This document shows positions 60,587-64,000 of a stretch of DNA of 64,000 nucleotides, piece by piece. The stretch's first letter is position 1. Each line of letters starts with the position of its first letter. Source of the stretch: Panacibacter microcysteis (lineage in GTDB: Bacteria; Bacteroidota; Bacteroidia; Chitinophagales; Chitinophagaceae); NCBI RefSeq assembly GCF_015831355.1, contig NZ_JADWYR010000001.1:248001-312000 (forward strand). Reading direction: 5' to 3'. The notes below the pieces were generated by a model. The model ran no database searches and had not been told where the DNA came from. It worked only from the letters and a program-made list of their open reading frames with translations. The position numbers and the translations under genes are program-made.

Positions 60587-62020
60587 TTATTGAACAGAGA
60601 GGTAATAAAGAATCAATTCCGTGCGATAAGATTGCGCCTGGTTATCCTGTACAAGCAAACGGCTAAAACTGGTAGCAACGTCGTCTGATACGGGTGCGAT
60701 GAGTAAGCCATTCCTGTTGTTTTCACTAAGGCCTAAGAGGTAATTGATATAAGCTGTTACATCATAACTGTAATACGTGTTTATACCATATAATTCGTCT
60801 ATCGTTAATGAGCCGGTCTGCACCTCCTCTGTACCGCTTACACTGGTGGTTATATCGCTTTGAAATGTATTGGTACCATCAGTGGTAGATAAGCGCAACG
60901 TTGGTGGCAACGGATACACAGCATTGAATGAACCTGCCACAGGCTTTATACGCAACTCTGCAGCGGACAGCGCGGTAAAACCATTTAGCTGCAATAAATT
61001 TCTCAGGTAAGGAAAACGGAGTTTAACAAGCGTGCCCGTTATATATTGCATGTAGCCGGTATTATTGGTGGCACCGCTGCTTAATTCATTGTTTGCGCTG
61101 CTGATGGTACTGATCGCTGTGCCCTGCCTGTCTGTTGAGATATTGTTGAACTGGTATTCCCGGTTATTAATATCAAACTGAACGTACCTGCTTACAGGAT
61201 AAATATCTTTCTTTGAAAAATGCAGCCTCACTGCAATACTGTCTTTAAAACCAAATACCACCCCATCCGTGCCCCCGGCTTTAATGCAAAGACCTTTAAA
61301 ATAATTCCTGAATGTTGACGGCGCTTTTACATATTCATCAGCTTGCTGCAACATACTCAGCCATTCTTTTCCCAGTTCGTCTGACAGCCTGATGCTTATA
61401 CTGTCTGCCTGGATGGGTCTTAGTAAAACATCGGTTGCTGCCAGTGGGTCATTATAAGTTGCAAAACCTGTTGTATTGTACATGTATGAACCTTCTGCAT
61501 ACGCCAGGTTTTGCGCCAGCCTGTACACACTTAATGCCACAGGCTTTGTTGTATCTCCATACCAGGTTTTGTTTAAAAACAAAACAAGCTCCAGGGAGTC
61601 GAATGTTGTTAACTGAAAAGTATCTGCAAATGCGGGTGGTGCTATTTCTATAAAAGACTTTGCTTTTACAACACCAAAATAAGGATCGGTGTAAACACCA
61701 GTCAATCCTGTGGCTTTGTTGTTGGTTATAAAAGAATCGATGTAAACAGTGGCAACATCTACCGTAACAGAATCTGTTTTTACAACGTATGTATGTGTGT
61801 TGTCCAGGAGCGCTTCACCAAAATTAATATCTGCTTTCTTACATGCGTGCATAAAAAGCAAACAGCCAAATACAGGAAAGAAATAATGAACCCGGCTTTG
61901 GGTAAATATATGCAGCTGTTGTTGCGTCGCACTCTTCAACTGTTGAAGCGCTATGCAGCAAACGCGAAGATTATAGCGTAGTCTGCGTTTACGTGCAGAA
62001 AGCCTGGTCTTTGCTGCCAT
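60587..62020 (-). CDS. DUF4270 family lipoprotein with disturbed 5' end
   Basis: The mature protein begins CKKADINFGEALLDNTHTY and continues with the DUF4270 pattern (VATVYIDSF, GVYTDPYFGVVKAKSFIEI). The lipobox LLFMHAC follows a hydrophobic VHYFFPVFGC stretch, but no ATG/GTG/TTG lies between that stretch and an upstream intergenic repeat copy (61890-61985), which is translated in frame. The nearest upstream ATG is 62020, giving 477 residues with a 55-residue repeat-encoded N-terminus. The repeat may have displaced the original start; the annotated start is uncertain. Confidence 0.75.
   Translation of the reverse strand: MAAKTRLSARKRRLRYNLRVCCIALQQLKSATQQQLHIFTQSRVHYFFPVFGCLLFMHACKKADINFGEALLDNTHTYVVKTDSVTVDVATVYIDSFITNNKATGLTGVYTDPYFGVVKAKSFIEIAPPAFADTFQLTTFDSLELVLFLNKTWYGDTTKPVALSVYRLAQNLAYAEGSYMYNTTGFATYNDPLAATDVLLRPIQADSISIRLSDELGKEWLSMLQQADEYVKAPSTFRNYFKGLCIKAGGTDGVVFGFKDSIAVRLHFSKKDIYPVSRYVQFDINNREYQFNNISTDRQGTAISTISSANNELSSGATNNTGYMQYITGTLVKLRFPYLRNLLQLNGFTALSAAELRIKPVAGSFNAVYPLPPTLRLSTTDGTNTFQSDITTSVSGTEEVQTGSLTIDELYGINTYYSYDVTAYINYLLGLSENNRNGLLIAPVSDDVATSFSRLLVQDNQAQSYRTELILYYLSVQ
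61890..61985 (-). repeat. GTACAAGAG-family repeat within the 5' end of the DUF4270 gene
   Basis: GTTGCGTCGCACTCTTCAAC at 61921-61940, with TGTTGAAGCGCTATGCAGC. The AAGCCGGGTTCATTATTTC end runs directly into the signal-peptide codons. Confidence 0.87.
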
Positions 62021-62089
62021 AATATTTAACCAACACCATGCAGACAACAAAAAGTACAGGCAGCTTGCATAAACCATTTTGTACACGCA

Positions 62090-62175
62090 GCGTGCCCTGC
62101 TGAAAATTGCTGATGCAGTACAAGAGTGCGACGCAACAGGTGCATCATACATGTACTGCTGCATGGTTACAAATA
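62090..62175 (+). repeat. GTACAAGAG-family intergenic repeat
   Basis: The core is exact at 62118-62137. It faces away from the copy at 61890 (177 nt between cores). The 3' end CTGCTGCATGGTTACAAATA is diverged. Confidence 0.88.
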
Positions 62176-62489
62176 AAAAAAAGCACCATACTGCAACGGC
62201 TACAGAAAGAAAAAAAGCGCCCGGTAAAATATTTAACATGCGCAATGATACCTGCACATGTTGTTACAGATTTGTTACTATGTATAAACTCCGGTGGAAT
62301 GCCTACCATCGTTTGCTATTTAACGATGAAGACATGCAGCATACATACACACATGCTGAAATGCAATGCTGCAAAGGTTTTCGCGGTAGTAGACAAACGT
62401 TGCCTGTTTGAAGTGAAAAAGCGTTTACATATCTGTTTTAACAAAATGAAGCAACGCACTGCAAATAATTTGGCGGCAAAACAAAATGC
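62176..62489. other. gene-free region upstream of the Kelch lipoprotein gene
   Basis: No coding signal on either strand and no hairpin. It probably holds the promoter of the Kelch gene. Confidence 0.5.
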
Positions 62490-63503
62490 ATGATGACAAA
62501 AAGCAAGTACTGTTTAGCAGCATTACTGGTATTACTACAGGCTACAGGATGCACAAAAGATACATCTACTACAGATGATGAAGATGACGGTAACTGGATC
62601 AAACGTTCAACATTTGAAGGTGTGGCAAGATCGGAAGCAGTTGCATTTGTAATAAACGATCTTGCATATGTTGGTACCGGCTATGATGGCGAAGAGCGGT
62701 TACAGGACTTCTGGTCTTATAATGCCGCACTCAATTCCTGGGAGCAAAAAGCAACATTTCCCGGCGTTGCACGCAGTTCTGCAGCCGGCTTTTCAACAGG
62801 CACCAACGGCTACATAGCTACAGGTTATGACGGAACCAATAAACTGAAAGATTGCTGGCAATATAATGCAACCTCCAACGAATGGGTACAAAAGGCCGAC
62901 TTTGGCGGCAGTGCACGCTACGATGCAGTGGCAGCAGGCATTTCAGGGCAGGGATTCATCAGCAGCGGGTGGGATGGCAACTATCGGAAAGACCTTTGGC
63001 AATATGATCCTTCTGCTGATACATGGACACAAAAAGTGAGTCTGAGCGGTGATAAAAGACAGGCGGCGGTTTGCTTTGTACACGACAATAAATTATACGT
63101 TGGCCTGGGGCAAGACAATGGTACTACCGTAAACGACCTGCATGAATACGACCCTGCTACGGAAACATGGACAGAAAAAAGAAAACTTACCAGTATAAGC
63201 GATGAGAGTTATGATGATGATTACAGTGACATTGTGCGCTACAATGCTGTAGCGTTTGTTATTGGTGACAAAGCGTATGTAACAACCGGTACAAACGGAA
63301 GCCTTACAAATAAAACCTGGGAGTATGATTTTAGCACCGATACATGGTCGAGAAAAACAGCCTTTGAGCGAAGCAGCAGAACAGGTGCTGTAGCATTTAC
63401 CATACAAGACCGCGGCTTTGTTACCACAGGTAACTCAGGCAGCAGTTATTATGATGATCTGAATGAATTTAACCCTGCTCAAACATATGAGGAAAACGAT
63501 TAA
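62490..63503 (+). CDS. Kelch-repeat lipoprotein
   Basis: 337 residues. The signal peptide ends LLQATGC (lipobox Cys about residue 21); then six Kelch-like blades with recurrent GYDG...LKDCWQYNATSNEWVQKADFGG-type units (WSYN, WQYN, WQYDPS, HEYDPA, WEYDFS, NEFNPA). A surface or periplasmic propeller of unknown ligand. The downstream DUF4907 gene overlaps by 17 nt, so they form a unit. Confidence 0.9.
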   Translation: MMTKSKYCLAALLVLLQATGCTKDTSTTDDEDDGNWIKRSTFEGVARSEAVAFVINDLAYVGTGYDGEERLQDFWSYNAALNSWEQKATFPGVARSSAAGFSTGTNGYIATGYDGTNKLKDCWQYNATSNEWVQKADFGGSARYDAVAAGISGQGFISSGWDGNYRKDLWQYDPSADTWTQKVSLSGDKRQAAVCFVHDNKLYVGLGQDNGTTVNDLHEYDPATETWTEKRKLTSISDESYDDDYSDIVRYNAVAFVIGDKAYVTTGTNGSLTNKTWEYDFSTDTWSRKTAFERSSRTGAVAFTIQDRGFVTTGNSGSSYYDDLNEFNPAQTYEEND

Positions 63504-63825
63504 AGGAGCGAAACTGCTCTTGCTTATTGCAGGCATAATACTAGCGTCATGTACAGCAAAAGATAAAACAAACATGGATGACAGGCTGCGCATAAATGCG
63601 ATTGCCGTGCCTGCTAAAAAAGGCTGGGGTTATGAAATATATGTTGATAACAAATTATTCATTAAACAGGACCATATACCTGCCATAAGCGGCAACCATT
63701 CTTTTGCTGGTAAGGCAGATGCCATAAAGACCGCAAACATGGTTATTGCAAAAATGAAGGAAGGCAAAAAGCCTGTTCTTACAACAGATGAGCTGACACG
63801 GGCCGGCATACACATGGCGAACTGA
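63487..63825 (+). CDS. DUF4907 family lipoprotein
   Basis: 112 residues. The signal peptide ends GIILASC; the mature part has GWGYEIYVDNKLFIKQDHIPAISGNHSF and AIKTANMVIAKMKEGKKPVLT in parts, the DUF4907 pattern. Such small lipoproteins often follow Kelch lipoproteins in this phylum. The start at 63487 lies inside the end of the Kelch gene and is fixed by the signal peptide (MRKTIKGAKLLLL). Function unknown. Confidence 0.88.
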   Translation: MRKTIKGAKLLLLIAGIILASCTAKDKTNMDDRLRINAIAVPAKKGWGYEIYVDNKLFIKQDHIPAISGNHSFAGKADAIKTANMVIAKMKEGKKPVLTTDELTRAGIHMAN

Positions 63826-63843
63826 TCATGTGGACCACCAATG

Positions 63844-63869
63844 ATAAACCCCGCAAATGCGGGGTTTAT
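63844..63869. terminator. bidirectional terminator
   Basis: A 12-bp perfect stem ATAAACCCCGCA / TGCGGGGTTTAT with T-runs on both strands, between convergent genes. Confidence 0.93.
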
Positions 63870-63871
63870 TT

Positions 63872-64000
63872 TTAACTAAAAAGGTAATCAATATCTTCTG
63901 TAGTAAGCGCCTTTACAAAGCCTGTATCTTCGCTTATGAGGTCTTCTGCAAGCGACTTTTTTCTTTGTTGCAATGCGAGAATTTTTTCTTCCACTGTATC
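63872..64000 (-). CDS. C-terminus of an SNF2/DEAD-like helicase (partial)
   Basis: 42 codons read in from the right edge to a stop at 63872. The sequence begins TVEEKILALQQRKKSLAEDL and ends EDIDYLF, the usual C-terminal tail of SNF2-family helicases (after motif VI). Only this tail is visible; the start lies outside the window. Confidence 0.72.
   Translation of the reverse strand, partial: DTVEEKILALQQRKKSLAEDLISEDTGFVKALTTEDIDYLFS

Overview
The window looks like chromosomal DNA of a Bacteroidota bacterium, probably in or near the Chitinophagaceae. The evidence is type IX secretion (T9SS) genes (a 1,600-residue PKD protein with a gliding-motility C-terminus next to a PorP/SprF protein, and a T9SS sorting-tag protein), lineage lipoprotein families (DUF4249, DUF4270, DUF4907), tandem LytS-type kinases with LytTR regulators, and several promoters with the Bacteroidota -7 box TAnnTTTG. 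Genus cannot be set from the sequence alone. There are no rRNA or tRNA genes, prophage or CRISPR array.

Layout. 1-9.2 kb: housekeeping genes, mostly on the minus strand (ald, tsaE, guaB, folB, an acyl-CoA-binding protein) plus a plus-strand FAD oxidase. 9.2-16.3 kb: trxB, a DUF4249 lipoprotein, the cysE-cysK cysteine operon, rlmH, a rhomboid protease and tilS. 16.4-31.7 kb: DUF5686 outer-membrane protein, sucD, dprA, a small T9SS protein, peroxiredoxin, PorP/SprF with the giant PKD protein, a CoA-transferase subunit, a cupin and an ECF sigma/membrane-protein pair. 32-40 kb: glycogen phosphorylase, an IS200/RAYT-type transposase between near-identical repeats, an ABC-F ATPase and a two-kinase/one-regulator LytTR system. 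40-54.3 kb: a molybdoenzyme locus holding a CoxL form II hydroxylase operon (G-S-L-M), divergent AraC regulator, XdhC/CoxI, MoaA, CoxD-like MoxR, CoxE-like VWA protein, FdhD, a DUF7009-like protein and an FdhF/YdeP-type oxidoreductase. 54.3-64 kb: topoisomerase IB, PBP1A, a LytTR protein, an outer-membrane protein with DUF4270, a Kelch/DUF4907 lipoprotein pair and the tail of an SNF2-like helicase.

Two signals stand out. First, the cysE-cysK operon is preceded by a Bacteroidota-type promoter, a 14-codon ORF with four consecutive Cys codons (MHAPVNCCCCIATP), and an intrinsic terminator just before the cysE start. A GAGAAG tract right after the leader stop can pair with the terminator's 5' arm. 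This is a complete predicted cysteine attenuator. Second, at least 27 copies of a roughly 80-115 bp intergenic repeat (core GTACAAGAGTGCGACGCAAC and two sub-families) are spread about every 2.4 kb. Two pairs form inverted composites with nearly identical spacing (112 and 113 nt between cores), like a miniature inverted-repeat element. Some copies supply a stop codon, a terminator arm or the apparent N-terminus of a neighbouring gene. The RAYT-type gene has its own, different, flanking hairpins, so the mobiliser of the abundant repeat is not visible here.

Smaller points of interest: three identical TGTGA-like palindromes at exact 22-bp steps upstream of a promoter, a degenerate partner kinase, an ABC-F protein with one intact composite ATP site, and a guaB promoter that implies a leaderless transcript.
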